Of a stretch of DNA of 64,000 bases, positions 1 through 12,000 are shown piece after piece. The notes under the pieces were generated by a model, which made no database searches, had not been told where the DNA came from, and worked only from the letters and a program-made list of their open reading frames with translations. Each line of letters starts with the position of its first letter. Position 1 is the first letter of the stretch. Source of the DNA: Saccharum officinarum (taxonomy: Eukaryota > Streptophyta > Magnoliopsida > Poales > Poaceae); contig CM036201.1 in NCBI GenBank assembly GCA_020631735.1, forward strand, positions 80,266,502 through 80,330,501. The letters run 5' to 3'. The position numbers and the translations under genes were made by a program.

Positions 1-2437
1 TGAGGCACACGTGATGAAGATGGTGGATCAACAATTTGTACATCGTCATCATCATCTTTTGGCTTGATGTCTCCCACGGGCATGTTCTTCATGGCCTCCC
101 TCAAGGGTTCATCACCTACATCATCACAATTCTCAATTACTCCTTGGGAGCCGTTAGATTCATCAAATTCCACATCATATGTTTCTTCAACCAAACCGGT
201 GGCATGGTTAAATACTCTATATGCTTTGGACTTTGATGAGTAACCAACAAGAAAACCAATATCACAACGTCTTTGAAACTTCCCTAGGTGTTGACGCTTC
301 TTGTAGATGTAACATTTTGCAACCAAACACCCGGAAGAAGAGACTCCGCTCCTCTTCCCATTAAGCAACTCATAGGGGGTCTTGCCAAGAAACTTTTGTA
401 GGAAGAGGCGATTTGAAGCATAGCATGCGGTGTTGATTGCCTCGGCCCACAACTCTTCCGGAGTGTTGTACTCATCTAGCATTGTTCTTGCAAGGGTGAT
501 CAATGTTCGGTTCTTTCTCTCAACTACACCATTTTGTTGAGGAGTGTAGGTTGAAGAGACCTCATGCTTGATTCCAATTTCATCACAATAAGCTTCAATG
601 TTGGTGGTCAACTCTTTGCCATTGTCACTTCTAATCTTCTTTATCTTGACTTCAAATTCATTTTGAGCTCTCTTTAACTTTTGAAGCAATTTGCCACTTC
701 GGATTTGTCATGAAGGAAGAAAGTCCATGTATACCTTGAGTAGTCTCCACTATCACAAGACAATAGAGATTACCACCCAAGCTCTTGTATGTTGTAGGCC
801 CAAACAAATCCATGTGTAGAAGTTCTAGCACTCTTGAAGTTGACATGAAAGCTTGGTTGGATGAGTGTTTGCAACTTGTTGCCCGCTTGACATGCACTAC
901 AAGGTTTGTCCTTTTCAAACTTCACATCCTTCAATCTCTCCACTAGTTCTTTCTTCAATAGCTTGTTGAGAGTGTTCATTCCAACATGAGCAAGCCTCCT
1001 ATGCCAAGCCAACCAGTGAGGTCTTGGTGAACAAAACATGTCATCAAATTTGCATCTTCGAGGTGAAGTCAACAAGATAAAGATTGTTGTATCTAAACCT
1101 TTGAATATCACTTGCTTGTCATCTATCTTTGAAACTTCCACTTCATTTTGGTGTGAACAAGCATTGGAAGCCAAGGTCACAAAGTTGCCCAACGGATAAC
1201 AAGTTGAAACTCAATGAAGCAACATAGAGCACATTTGAGAGTGAGTGATCATGTGTATTTGCAATCTTGCCTATCCCTTGACTTTGCTCTTTGAATTATC
1301 CCAATGTGTATCTTCTCTTGACATATTCCATTTTCTTCAATGGTGGTGAACATACGAGGATCACCGGTCATATGTTGAGTGCAACCACTATCAATAACCC
1401 AATGAGATCCACCGGTCTTGTAGTTCACCTACACACAAGAGATCAAGCTTTTTGTTTAGGGACCCAAACTTGAGAGGGGCCCTTGACTTTCTCAACTAGT
1501 GACTTGGCAACCCATATTTTCTTTGGCCTATTCTTGTTTGGGGGACCCAAAACATGACTTTCATCTTTCCATTTGAATCTTTTCTTAGCATATAATGAGC
1601 ATTGAAGGCGAAGGGTCTAGCATGCTTGGGCAAGGGTTGTGGTGGTGGAGTTTTGCATTCATGAGAGCAAAGTGACCTTCCTTGACCACACTCAACACAT
1701 CTCTTTGGCTTGGGCTTTACTTGCTTTGTTGTTGTTGAGCTTTTGCTTTCTTCTCTTGATTTGCCAAGTACCCAATACCACTTCTATCCATCTTCATTAC
1801 GGTGTTCATGAGGAGCTCACTTTGCAAATGTTGGCCTCTTGTGAACTTGCTTAGGCCGGTCTGAGATGCTCTTTTTCTTGCTTGAGCTTTGTTTTCTTCA
1901 ATGAGTGACTCATTTGTTGGTTGCTTCTCAAGAGCCATCAAACCTTTTAGCTTTCTTGTTCTCATTTTGCAAGCTTCTCATTCTCACTCTTAATCTTGGC
2001 ATAATCATCATGGTTGCTTGACTCAACCACACTCTTGCCTTTGCTACTAGAACCTTGCTCAATGCTTTCAATGATCAATCATCACATGATGTAGCTATAT
2101 CACACTTACAACATGGTTAGTAGCATCATGTGTCTCAAGAGCAAGTTCATTAGCAACCACAAGACTATCATAGTCAATTTTTAATGTGGTGTATTTGTCC
2201 TTTAGAGATTATGTCTAGTGATGAGCTCATCATGCTTCTTCTCAAGTTTATCATGTTGATCTTTAAGCTCTTTATAAGAGAGTTTTGAGCTCCTGAGAGT
2301 GGAAGACATCACTTCATTTTGAACTCTAAGCTCACCACTAGTCTTTTGAATATTTTCAAAGCTTGGATGAGAGTGATTCATTTTCATTTTGAAGATCATC
2401 ATTTTCACTTCTAGTTCTTCTTATGATTTTAGTTATT
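1..2437 (-). mobile_element. Ty1/copia LTR retrotransposon, internal region, decayed and incomplete
   Basis: Read on the minus strand, this block gives the copia order gag, protease, GAG-pre-integrase, integrase. From right to left there is a coiled-coil gag segment (about 2200-2410), a Cys/His zinc-knuckle-like stretch with KRCVECGQG (about 1650-1720), an aspartic protease motif IDSGCTQHMTGD (about 1350-1400), and the integrase domains described separately. Reverse transcriptase and RNase H would lie left of the window edge. Several single-base deletions break the frame, so no full polyprotein is encoded. No LTR is visible; the right side is cut by the sequence gap. Family assignment to Ty1/copia is firm from domain order; the lineage (possibly SIRE/Maximus-like) is a guess. 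Confidence 0.9.
95..1192 (-). pseudogene. copia pol fragment: GAG-pre-integrase plus integrase core, frameshifted
   Basis: The GAG-pre-integrase domain is clear (WHRRLAHVGMNTLNKLL, then CSACQAGNK, about 890-1030). The DDE integrase core follows: first Asp in LHMDLFGP (about 805-815), second in IRSDNGKEL (about 620-640), Glu in QQNGVVERKNRTL (about 510-545). All three catalytic positions survive, but they lie in different frames. Single-base losses are seen near 835, near 750 (just after LYCLVIV) and near 680. The 3' part reads on through the usual post-integrase segment ELWAEAINTACYASN and a poly-Asp linker near the left edge. The protein would integrate retroelement cDNA; in this state it is not functional. 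Confidence 0.85.
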
Positions 2438-2537
2438 NNNNNNNNNNNNNNNNNNNNNNNNNNNNNNNNNNNNNNNNNNNNNNNNNNNNNNNNNNNNNNN
2501 NNNNNNNNNNNNNNNNNNNNNNNNNNNNNNNNNNNNN
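2438..2537. other. assembly gap (100 N)
   Basis: Exactly 100 Ns, the conventional size for a scaffold gap of unknown length. The copia gag reads up to the left side; sequence to the right is unrelated, so part of the retrotransposon and its right LTR are probably missing here. Confidence 0.99.
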
Positions 2538-2665
2538 CCATGGTTCGATTTCTGCAGCACACTGGAGCTGCTCTTAAGCGCTTTTACCAAGGTGATGCTC
2601 AAGAGAAAGATTCTTAAAAAAGGTTTTGTTATTGGGAGTGTTGAATAATCAGATAGTAACTAATG
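2538..2665. other. unassigned sequence after the gap, possible exon tail
   Basis: A short plus-strand frame immediately after the gap (MVRFLQHTGAALKRFYQ..., stop at 2615-2617) looks protein-like and could be the 3' end of a coding exon cut by the gap. It has no recognisable motif and could equally be chance. Confidence 0.15.
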
Positions 2666-2911
2666 GAGTGTTTGGTTTGAAGAATCAATGACTCATTCTA
2701 GATGAAACAATGCATCAAGAATCCATTCCTCAAATTTAGTGGAATGATCCCATTCCTCAATCTAGTACTAATTATTAGCATTTTTTTAGATAAATAGTAC
2801 TAATTATTAGCTTGTAAAGAATGAGGTGGCGATAGATCAACTCATTCTATTCCACAAAACTAAAAAGTGAGACGATGATATGGACTACTTTATTCCCCAA
2901 ACCAAACACTC
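2666..2911. mobile_element. small MITE with 14-bp terminal inverted repeats
   Basis: The ends are perfect inverted repeats, GAGTGTTTGGTTTG on the left and CAAACCAAACACTC on the right, enclosing 246 bp of AT-rich sequence with further internal inverted similarity. The flanks read TAATG and TAGAC, so no clean target duplication is seen. Size and ends fit a Tourist- or hAT-type MITE; the superfamily is not settled. Confidence 0.6.
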
Positions 2912-2929
2912 TAGACGATGATCTGGTGA

Positions 2930-3211
2930 CCTGCACCACCTGTAGGCGGCGGGCCTCCGGCGGCAGATCTGGTGGAGAGTGGTCCCGACGAGCAGTGGTG
3001 CGGCGCACCAGCGAATGCTGCAGCTGTGGATGGGCTCGGCGGGCCTATCCATGGATTTTTCTCTTTTTTGTTTTTTATTTGATTAACCGAGGCGGGCATT
3101 TCAACCGCCTCGGTAGATCACGATTATCGTGACCTTTCATCCGAGGCGGTTGCGATGCCCACCTCAGTTAATCACTTTTGCCCGTCTCTATTAACTTTTT
3201 CTATAGTAGTG
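2930..3211. mobile_element. terminal part of a CACTA (En/Spm) transposon
   Basis: The right end reads CTATAGTAGTG, the reverse complement of a CACTACTATAG terminus typical of CACTA elements. The adjacent 150 bp carries direct and inverted subterminal repeats of the CCGAGGCGG / CCGCCTCGG type (about 3087-3150). No partner CACTA end is found to the left, so this is a fragment or one whose other end lies in the gap. Confidence 0.6.
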
Positions 3212-3599
3212 TTATATACACACGCAGACGCTGACGTACATACACATACACATATACATATCTATGTGTATGAGCTACTCCAAAAATATTGGATCGGTGG
3301 ATCTTAAGATTAACGAAGTCAGCACATGTGTCTCATTGACGAGGAGCACGTCACAGCGGTGAAGCTAGGCAAAGTTGGGGTCAAATGACCCAATGAGTTT
3401 ATGCAAACTCAATGAGAATTAATGTTCTGTACTGTCCATCAAAGGCAAACACCCCGGCGTGTATTAGGATTGACCCGGCGCCACTTTGGTCTAGCTTCGC
3501 CCTTGACCACTTAGATAAGCAAGTTCCACCACAAGTAACCTAATTAAATGAGGTACGGTCAATTCGTGGTCGTAGAGTAACCATTCCCTATATATATTA
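3212..3599. other. intergenic, no gene seen
   Basis: Starts with an (ACATAC)-rich low-complexity stretch (3213-3262). Around 3360-3505 a weak inverted pair (GAAGCTAGGC / GTCTAGCTTCG) suggests an old, unclassified transposon relic. Confidence 0.3.
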
Positions 3600-3921
3600 G
3601 GCCTTGTTTAGTTTCTCCCCTAAAGTTTAGTCCCTATCACATCGAATGTTTGGACATATGCATAGAGTATTAAATATAGACTCAAAAATAACTAATTGCA
3701 CAGATTGCGACTACATTGCGAGACGAATTTTTTAAGCCTAATTAGTCCATGATTTGACAATGTGGTGCTACAGTAAACATGTGCTAATGATGGATTAGTT
3801 AGGCTTAATAAATTCGTCTCGTGGATTATTGAGGACTTGTGTAATTTGTTTTATTATTACTATCCGAACACTCTCATATGACATCCCTAAACTTTAGCCT
3901 CTGGATTTAAACACCACCATA
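3600..3921. mobile_element. Tourist-like MITE, GGCCTTGTTTAG family
   Basis: Begins with GGCCTTGTTTAGTTTC. It contains the large internal inverted repeat typical of the family: CGAGACGAATTTTTTAAGCC near 3720 and GGCTTAATAAATTCGTCTCG near 3802. The right terminus is degenerate (TTAAACACCACC). Family classification as PIF/Harbinger-related is tentative. The same family recurs near 12.4, 25.3, 29.7, 32.1, 32.7, 37.5, 38.3 and 60.9 kb. Confidence 0.7.
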
Positions 3922-5131
3922 TATGACTTGGAGTCAGTATTATTCTTTAAATCTCTATTATCCATTTCGAGTGTGACCTAACAATGTTTATTGGAGAGTG
4001 GGTCCGTTGCAATGGACAAGCACCTCAATCAGCGAAAAGCTTCATGGCCCCCTGCCCTTCTGCCTTTCAGCCTTTTGCCCAAAGCGACCACTTGGATGGC
4101 GTCACCACCTCCTTCTTCCCATCATACAAATCCAATTGCTGGCAGTCCCAGCCACAAATAATGCAACGTTACTCGCAACTTTTATTTGTGGACAAATGGT
4201 CATTGCTTCGCATACGACTCCCGGCCGCTACAATGAACAAGGACAGAACGCCACGTCCGATTACCTAGCTTTGAGGTCACTATATATGCCAGTCACCCTA
4301 TATTATATAAATGTGCCTGTGATTAATAACAAATATATAGTGCAAAGTAAGAATTACTTCATATATATGGTTAGGCTGCTGAATTGATGATGTTTGAGCG
4401 TGTGCAAAAGCACAATCCGACGCCGTTTTCTTCCCCAAGTTGCTCCACTAATGTTGCTATATATTTTAGTGTCACAGTGCCTATCAACAAGCAAGCCAGG
4501 CAGCCAGCAAGTGGCTGTCTCTTGTGAATTTCACACCACTCCCAGCTGAAAAAGATTTCTGCATAAATTATTAGGTCATGCATGCAGCATGCAATAATCT
4601 ATACTCGACAAGTTAAAAGTGGAAACCGAAAGCAAGAGAATACGAAAAGCCAGCTGCATGATCGGAGGTTTGGCATGAATGTATCCAGAGTTAACTTCGC
4701 CTGAGATGAGCCACATGGCTAGCTAGCTCAAGTCAAGTCATATGCAAAAATATAAAATTCCATCTAAATATTCTCTTTGGAAGAGAGGATAAGAAGCGAT
4801 CTATAGGAGAAGGATCTCTACAAATATAAAACAGATGGAGTACTTCTTGGAGATGCCAATTGCCAAGCCTCAAAAGCTCACTAGCCATCCCATGCATACT
4901 TCATGCAAGCTATCAAACTCTACTGGATCGACAAGATTCTCAAAACTAAAAGAGAAAATAATGATAAACTAAAATACATATATAAACTAGCTCAATATAA
5001 ATATAATATGGTGGACCAAACCAAAGTCTTCTCTCCCAGTCTCAGATAGGAATATGGGATAGAACACAACACACAAAGGGAGAGAGATTATCTCTCTTAG
5101 GTAAGCAAGCAAAAGCTAGTGTGTGCCTCAC
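3922..5131. other. upstream region of the bZIP gene
   Basis: AT-rich intergenic DNA with no convincing coding frame. The last few hundred bases contain GA-rich and CA-rich motifs and lead into a TATA box. This is the presumed promoter of the gene starting at 5318. Confidence 0.4.
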
Positions 5132-5139
5132 TATAAAAG
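5132..5139 (+). promoter_or_regulatory. TATA box of the bZIP gene
   Basis: TATAAAAG in the context CACTATAAAAGGCCC, about 180 bp upstream of the start codon. Transcription should begin near 5162. The resulting leader of about 155 bases contains no ATG, is rich in CAAGCAAG and AAGAAGAG, and includes a repeated GCACTAGCAAAGAA unit. Confidence 0.7.
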
Positions 5140-5317
5140 GCCCTCACCAACCCAGGCCTTCTTCTCCAGAGCACCAAGAGCAAACCAAACCAAGCCACAG
5201 CTAGCTATCGAGCGAGGTGACTTCGATCTGCCATTCACAAGCAAGCAAGCACTAGCAAAGAAAAAACAAGCAAGGAAGCACTAGCAAAGAAGAAGAGAGC
5301 AAGACAAGAAGAGCAAT

Positions 5318-6019
5318 ATGTACCACCATTTCCATGGCGAGGTGGCCAGCCTCCGCTTCCTGTCCCCTCCGAGCGCCTCCTTCGCCGCGCACCAGCACCA
5401 CCACATGAACATGGCCTTGCCGCCTCCGGACTACTTCCCGGCGCCGTCCTTGGAGCCGGAGTCGGCTTTCCAGGACGATGCTACTCTACTAGCCATCATC
5501 GATGGCGGCGGCGACGCGGCTTGCTTTGAGCTTGACACCATCGTCGGGGAAGCCGCAGCCCACCTCGCCGGCAACAATGGGTCGCCCAGCTTGTCGGGCT
5601 CGGGCTCCGACGGCGCGGGCAGAGACTACCAGCTGGACGCGGTGGCGATGACGGCGGCGGCCGACGAGGAGCGCCGGCGTCGGCGGATGGTGTCGAACCG
5701 GGAGTCGGCGCGGCGGTCGCGCATGCGCAAGCAGCGGCAGCTCAGCGAGCTGTGGGCGCAGGTCTCGCACCTCCGCGGCGCCAACCGCCGCCTCCTCGAC
5801 GAGCTCAACCGCGCGCTCAGGAGCTGCGCCGACGCCCGCCGCGAGAGCGCGCGCCTCAGGGACGAGAAGGCCGAGCTGGCCAAGAAGCTCGACCAGCTGC
5901 TGCAGCCGGAGAAGGCCGCCCCTGCCGCCGCCTCGACCTCGAGCAATCACAGTTGCTCATCGGAGGCGGAGGCAGAGCCATGCAACAACAACACCAGCAG
6001 CACCAATATTGCTGAATGA
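5318..6019 (+). CDS. bZIP transcription factor (group S-like), single exon
   Basis: A nuclear DNA-binding factor expected to dimerise and bind ACGT-core elements. The 233-residue frame is intronless, as is usual for group S bZIPs. The basic region shows the invariant N-x7-R as NRESARRSR (N127 to R135). The first zipper Leu lies exactly ten residues after that Arg (L145), followed by heptad positions L152, L159, A166, A173, L180, L187 and L194. The N-terminal half is low-complexity (His/Pro, then Asp/Gly/Ser-rich); the C-terminal tail is Ser/Asn/Glu-rich. The ATG at 5318 is the first in the transcript, downstream of a good TATA box. The leader lacks the sucrose-controlled upstream ORF that marks group S1, so it is closer to the AtbZIP42/43/48-type branch. 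Paralogue identity cannot be fixed by eye. Confidence 0.95.
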   Translation: MYHHFHGEVASLRFLSPPSASFAAHQHHHMNMALPPPDYFPAPSLEPESAFQDDATLLAIIDGGGDAACFELDTIVGEAAAHLAGNNGSPSLSGSGSDGAGRDYQLDAVAMTAAADEERRRRRMVSNRESARRSRMRKQRQLSELWAQVSHLRGANRRLLDELNRALRSCADARRESARLRDEKAELAKKLDQLLQPEKAAPAAASTSSNHSCSSEAEAEPCNNNTSSTNIAE

Positions 6020-7712
6020 TCGAATGCATTATCCGACCAATTTTTACTAGAGAGGATAATTATATATCGATAATAAGGACATGTGTGATTAAGCAAGGAT
6101 AACTAATTTAAGGAGAGAGATGAACGGAGGCATGCATGCATGCACCTTCAACCGATTCAATATTTTTATCAGTTTTGTTTTTGTTTTTCTTTAGTATTTT
6201 GGTATTTGTTACCTTAAGGATAAGTTAACGTGGATATCATCATGGTATTACTATTTTTCGAGTTGCAACTTGCAAACCTGCTGTTAATGAAGAAATGGGG
6301 CCCTATTTGGTAGAGCTGTAAGAGAAGCCATACAAACGAAGAAAAAGCAGAGTCAAAATAAACTGGAAGAACAAACACAGTCAAAATAAGCTGGTCTTAT
6401 CTAGTTCTTGCGTTCTAGTACAAACGAGAGTGGTGAGAAGAAGCATGACCAGAAAAAAAAACTGAAAAAAAGTGTTGTTTGTTTTCTTGTTCCAGCTTGT
6501 TTTGGCCATAAGCTGTACCAAAAAAAGGCGAGGCTTCCCGATTTTACTCTCGTTCGCGGTAGGCCAGTACAAGTCCGGCGTTACAAACCGAACCGTAAAA
6601 CTCCATGGCAGGCAAGTACAAGAAGACTTGTCATAATTCTGTGCCACTGATGAGTGATGACACGGCTCCAACTTATATGTACTACTAATTGTTTATTATA
6701 TGCTAAATTTCCTAATTAATGGACTGTATATGCTGCTCTTAGTGTCAGATAATCTAGTAGCTTCTGCTATTCTATTTCAGTACAGCAGAAGCAGAGCCTG
6801 ATCATGCTGTATCAGTATCAAGTATCAGACAAGTCTCAGGATATGTATCAAACAATATTGGTATATGAATATTGTAGCATCAAGATCTTGAACCGAACCA
6901 ACAACATCCTATTCATTGAGATGCTTATCGCACAGGATTCCAGGGAACCTTGAGTGAAAAATTCAGTAACATGCATGCATGTTCTGCAACACAAATATCT
7001 ACGCTTTTTTGGCATATAATTCCAATGCCAAATGAATGAAAATCGGACACTCTGTTTATCCAAAGGGAAGATAAAGCACTGCTCGTTCATAGTAAGGAAA
7101 CATAAATAAGCATGCCTTTATTCTCACACAAATGATGTTAGAGCCTCTGAAAGCGAGTACACACAAGCGTACTTCTCTTGGAGGCATGTATACCCAGTTT
7201 TCAGCAGCGAAAAATGCGCATGAACTCCAGGCACAGGCATTTCACAGTCAAATGTAGATAATATGGGTTATGGCCAGGAACTCTTGACAGAGCAACAACC
7301 CACATAAAATCCAGTTGACCAGAACGAGGAAAAATATAGATATCAACTGCAAAATTTGTGTGGCTGAAGATAGGAACGGCCCCCCGTGCACGAGCACTGA
7401 GATTCAGAGCAAAACAGATCTAGACCCCGAGAGCATCTCCGGTAGTTGTCGATACCTCTCCCTATTCCTATAAAACAGTTATATTGGGATCAGCTATGCT
7501 TTTTCTCTTGCTCTAGCAATTCCTCAATACCTCTTTCTCTTTTTGTGACCACCACTACCATGGGGACTATCCCAACTACCACTTTTGAGCCATATTTTCT
7601 CTTACACAACTGTGGAACCCACCTTTTATATGGATATTAAGAGAAATATATTGGGGTACTGCTGCAGCATCTCCCCAATAAACTTAGAAAATAATATTGA
7701 GCTACCCTAATA
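6020..7712. other. 3' flank of the bZIP gene and intergenic DNA
   Basis: The 3' UTR is AT-rich with a T-run (6170-6195). From about 6298 (GGGGCCCTATTTGG) to 6650 there is a GC/AT mosaic resembling a degraded MITE. 7380-7700 shows no gene. No protein-coding exon could be supported on either strand. Confidence 0.35.
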
Positions 7713-7971
7713 CTTCCTCCATCCCAAATTATAAGACATTCCAAGAATCTTGGAGAGTCAAAGGATCTCAAGTTTGACCAAATTTATATGATAAGATAAT
7801 AATATTTATGACACCAATTAAGTATCATTAGATTCTTTATTAATTTTATTTTCATAGTATACCTATTTGATGTTATAAATTTTTGTAATTTTCTTAATAA
7901 TTTTGATAAAACTTAAGATATTTTGACTCTCCAAGATTCTGAAAATATCTTATAATTTGAAATGGATGGAG
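7713..7971. mobile_element. Stowaway (Tc1/mariner) MITE
   Basis: Left end CTTCCTCCATCCCAAATTAT and right end ATAATTTGAAATGGATGGAG are inverted repeats, with TA on both sides as target duplication. The 259-bp AT-rich interior is itself partly self-complementary (CCAAGAATCTTGGAGAGTCA against TGACTCTCCAAGATTCT). Confidence 0.85.
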
Positions 7972-7973
7972 TA

Positions 7974-9064
7974 TTATTCTACGGGGGGGAGTAGTATTGA
8001 GGACCGCTCGAGATGCTCTGAGGCCGCATTGCCAGAGCAAGTGCGGCATCAGCTCAGGCTGTCCAAGGGTACGTGTGAACACGAGGGGTCAAAGGTAGCC
8101 ACCAGCGTGAGATGCTCACATCACAGGGCCCAAGCAACAATGAACAAAAGGGCTGGAGGCTGGGGCACTGGCTCACACCAGGCGCCGGTGGAAGAAGCAC
8201 CAATGCACCATCCACCATGCCATGTCTCACAGTGGTGGCCATGGAGCTTTCCTTATAGCAGGAAGAAACAACTGGAAAGTACAAGAGGGCTGAGCACTTC
8301 AACAAACTGCCCCTCCCAGTCCCAGGAGGCGTCTTACCTGCAACAGCACAGTTGCATGAAGATAAGAGTAGCTGATGCAGTTCAGGTGTTGGTGTGTTCA
8401 TCCATCTGCTGCTCATCATGATTCCAAGGGGGCACTTCGAGATTGCAAGCTGTAGCTTGCCATCGATGTTGCAGATGCATTGCAATAATTGGCATCAGAG
8501 TGCTATAGGATGTTGGTACTGCAAACAGAATATTAGGAGACAAGATGCTAGTGCCCTACAAATTACACCATTTCAGAAGAAAAGGAATCAGAAAATATGC
8601 AAAGATCATGGATATGACACCCATATCAGGTAAAAGTTGAAACATCCCTGTGGAGGAATAATATCAATATTATTTCAGAAGTTGAAACATCCCTACAAAT
8701 TACATCATTTCAGAAGAAAAGGAATCAGAAAATATGCAAAGATCATGGATATGACACCCATATCAGGTAAAAGTTGAAACATCCCTGTGGAGGAATAATA
8801 TCAATATCAGTGTAGTTCCATAGATATAGACAATGGATCTCAGTATACCTGTAAACATGTCTACAAAACGAAATTTGCCTTTGGTTCAAAACTGTATAAG
8901 GTTAACTTGGTGCAGTTAAAAATATACAAGCTCCAGGTCACTGATTTTAAGGATAACAGATAGAAGTTAGTGATGCAAACTACTGGGTTCTTATCCATCG
9001 GGTGGTCATGATGGATAGTTGCCACATGCCAGGAGTTAGATATTTCTTCAGCTAAATGAGGTGC
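7974..9064. other. region downstream of the five-exon minus-strand gene; possible 3' UTR
   Basis: Non-coding on inspection. On the minus strand a strong splice donor (CTGTTGCAG|GTAAGAC, exon edge at 8338) suggests spliced non-coding exons, perhaps an extended 3' UTR of the gene ending at 9065. Contains the 137-bp duplication listed separately. Confidence 0.3.
8554..8807. repeat. 137-bp tandem duplication
   Basis: The block starting CCCTACAAATTACACCATTT at 8554 is repeated from 8691 with near identity (e.g. one C/T change), ending at AATAATATCAATAT. The second copy stops about 20 bp short of a full unit. Confidence 0.85.
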
Positions 9065-12000
9065 TTAATCATTTGACATGGCTTCACCAGCCAGTGATGG
9101 AGAAATGTCCTTCCCAGTTGAGCTCTTTTCTTGGCAAAAATTTGCTGGATCTGCAAACAACCTTGTAAACGGCCACCTGAAAAAAACAAAAAACAAATGG
9201 TTGCTGCAGTGAAACTTCAGATCTGTACTCCAATAAGCAATTTAAGAGAACACCACCTGCTTAGCTGGATGGTCTTGGACCCTATAACAATTTCTTCAAA
9301 CGCGTATCCTGTTCACAGCATGGTAAAAACAGTAAAGAGAATCAGAATTACACATATGATTGTTGGCAGTATAGACCTTCCACTTGCAGTCAACTGATCA
9401 GTCAGTTTAAAAAGAAAAAAAGGGTGAAAAAACAAGTTGGCTATCAAACTTCTTGTCTTTTTTGTACAAAGCACAGAAGGCAATCATAAATTCATTTCTT
9501 ATGAAACTACAATATGACATAATGGTAAGGCATCGGGTTATTGATCAGCTAATAATGTGTGATCCATAGACTCATGCTATGATTATTCAGAATTTTGCAG
9601 TACTATTACACTTGGCCACTAAGGAAATACTGGATTTCAGTCTGCATATCATTAGTGTGTCAAGTTGTCAACTTACATTTCAGATTAGGAGAGTGGCATT
9701 TTTACATGTACTTGTTGGTAAGTGCACCATAAACGTCTTCAAATGTGCCTCAAGATTGATGCAAACATTTGAAATTCAAACCAATAAATACATACTGTAT
9801 TCAACTCATTGTAAATTGAAATGCCATTCCTCAATTGTCTCCTTATTTTTTTTTCACGAACAGGTCGTAACTCGTAACCTGTGTTTCATTAAGACGACAG
9901 GAAAGTTTCAAAGTTACACGACATCGACGAGTTCCGGCCATTCCACACCCGCTGGCAAGACGCTAGCGTTCAGGACCAACCAAGAACGTCGACACGCTAG
10001 AGCTAGAGCCTAGCAACTACAACACATACAAAGAACTATACGGCACTAGAATTTGCGACCGTGGATACAACAAGGCAAGGTATAGAAATGCTTAGCCTAT
10101 TCGACGTCCGTCACGCGACGCCGACCTCTCCCCGGAAAGAGGGCCTCCATGGCTTCCCGCGTTCCTAGGGAACGCGGTGTGGTAAAAGTCTGCTGAAACA
10201 CCTCAAAGGACGCCTCATCAGGCTTCTCCGTCTCGACCTCCTCAAGCCTGAGCTTTTTCAGGAGCACCTTTCTTGCCTGGTCGTCCGGCTTTGTTGCTCT
10301 GAACTTGCTCTTAGCCGCTAAACAGGCGCTGCGCTTGGGGACGAAATCGCCATCATCAGCAGCCTTGGGGTCCTTGGTGATGCGCAGTCAGGCGGTGACA
10401 CCATAAGCGGCTGCTCGAGCGGTAGCTTGATGTCATCGATGAAGGACACCAAGGCGCCATCCCCAGAGGAATTTGAAGCCGGCCTATCCGTGTGTGGCGA
10501 CCCACAACTACGCACAGGCGAAGCTAGCGTTCTGGGGGCTTCGTGCTCAGTCGGTGCTCCAGCTGTCTGGATGATAGGGAGTGCGGCATCAACTGTCTCC
10601 TATCACTTGGCTCCCTTTGGCTTCTCTATACAGTATGAACTAGCATTGGAAACAATGGATTTGTAGACTCCAGAAGATATTTTACTCATACCTAGTGAAA
10701 TTTAGTGCTAACACTTCATTTTAATTCATTAAGTTGACTTCTTGATTCGAGAGTAGCACACCCTGAAATATGATGAACTACATATCAACAGCAAATGCTG
10801 GATAACATAACTGACAGATTATATTGTCTGAAACAAAATAAGTGAAACAAATGTTCATCTTAATTTACCAGGCCATCCAGTTCTTACAAATTACCTTTTT
10901 CAAAAGTCTTGTTGGAAAAATATTTGGCCTTCAACCGTGCTGCAAGCGTACCCTGATATTTTTTGGTTTTCTCTACATGCTCCAGGGTCTTTAGCTCTCT
11001 ACGCAGAGTAATAAAAGGAAATTTAGAGTAAACTTTCATGGTTTTCACAGTGACCAAGGAACAGCTTAATTTGACAAGTAGAATACACAATTCTCAACTA
11101 AAGGCATTAGATAAAAATGAGGTTGTAAAAAAGTGTAACAAATTATTGAAAAGATGCATTATCGATAACAATCACTAAGTAGGGGTCTACTATTTTTTCG
11201 ATGAACGCAAGGATCCATTGTCAATTTGTTAGGAAGAAAAATGGAGCAGAAGAAGACTTTAAGTTGAAGAATATGAATTGAGATGCCTTCCATGGGCTAA
11301 AAGCTTGTTTTGTAGTCCCAGGGGAACTAACATGATTTTTGACATAAACACAGGTTGCAGTAAATGTATTCTTGTTTTGTAATTGACAACTTGTGTAGCC
11401 ATATGAACTCACAGAGATGTATTCACTGCAATGTGCTGTTAAAGTTAACTGTCAAACCAGAAATACTAAGCAATCCTCACATTACTATTGAAAAACAGAA
11501 ATTATGTTGTCAACAGTTCAAAAACTGCTAGAACTCGTTACTCATTAGACAAAGTTTGTCACGGCCAGTACATCCATGGTAGAAGAAAAGATTGCTATTC
11601 CGGCAGGAATGTTGGATAGGAAATACGAATACGGCTGCATCTCATACAAATATCATTTTTTTCTCTTTTTAACGAACCACACAAGACATCTGACAGAAAC
11701 GTCCTGGTCTTGGTCTCTTGGACACATTGCCACATTGGTCCTGGACACATGCAATGTAGTTTGCCAAACTCTGAGCTACAAAGAAAAGCAAACAAGAAAC
11801 TGCAAGACCTAAATCATCTCAAAGTATTCATGTACGTTAGGGACTACTCTTGTTAGTTGGCAGTATCAATTAAGCACCCACAATTGGGCACACGAGTGCA
11901 TACAAAGAAGCGCACGTATGTGTCAGCAGCACTGTTGCCGTGGAGCGTGGATAATTCTACTCGCTGAAAAAGTTGCAGGAAACCATTCTAGCAAGACTAG

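Noticed and set aside
5489..5950. 153-residue frame antisense to the bZIP gene
   Set aside because: Shadow of a high-GC coding exon; the sense frame has an unambiguous bZIP domain.
7957..8421. 154-residue plus-strand frame
   Set aside because: Begins inside a Stowaway terminus and has no domain or splice support; the strand evidence here (a donor at 8337) favours minus-strand transcription.
9516..9575. Possible tRNA-like segment (AATGGTAAGGCATCGGG)
   Set aside because: No complementary acceptor stem or consistent cloverleaf could be built by eye.
11221..11412. Extra exon for the five-exon minus-strand gene
   Set aside because: The frame is open and could follow exon 2 in phase, but no donor site closes it, and exon 2 joins exon 3 directly in correct phase.
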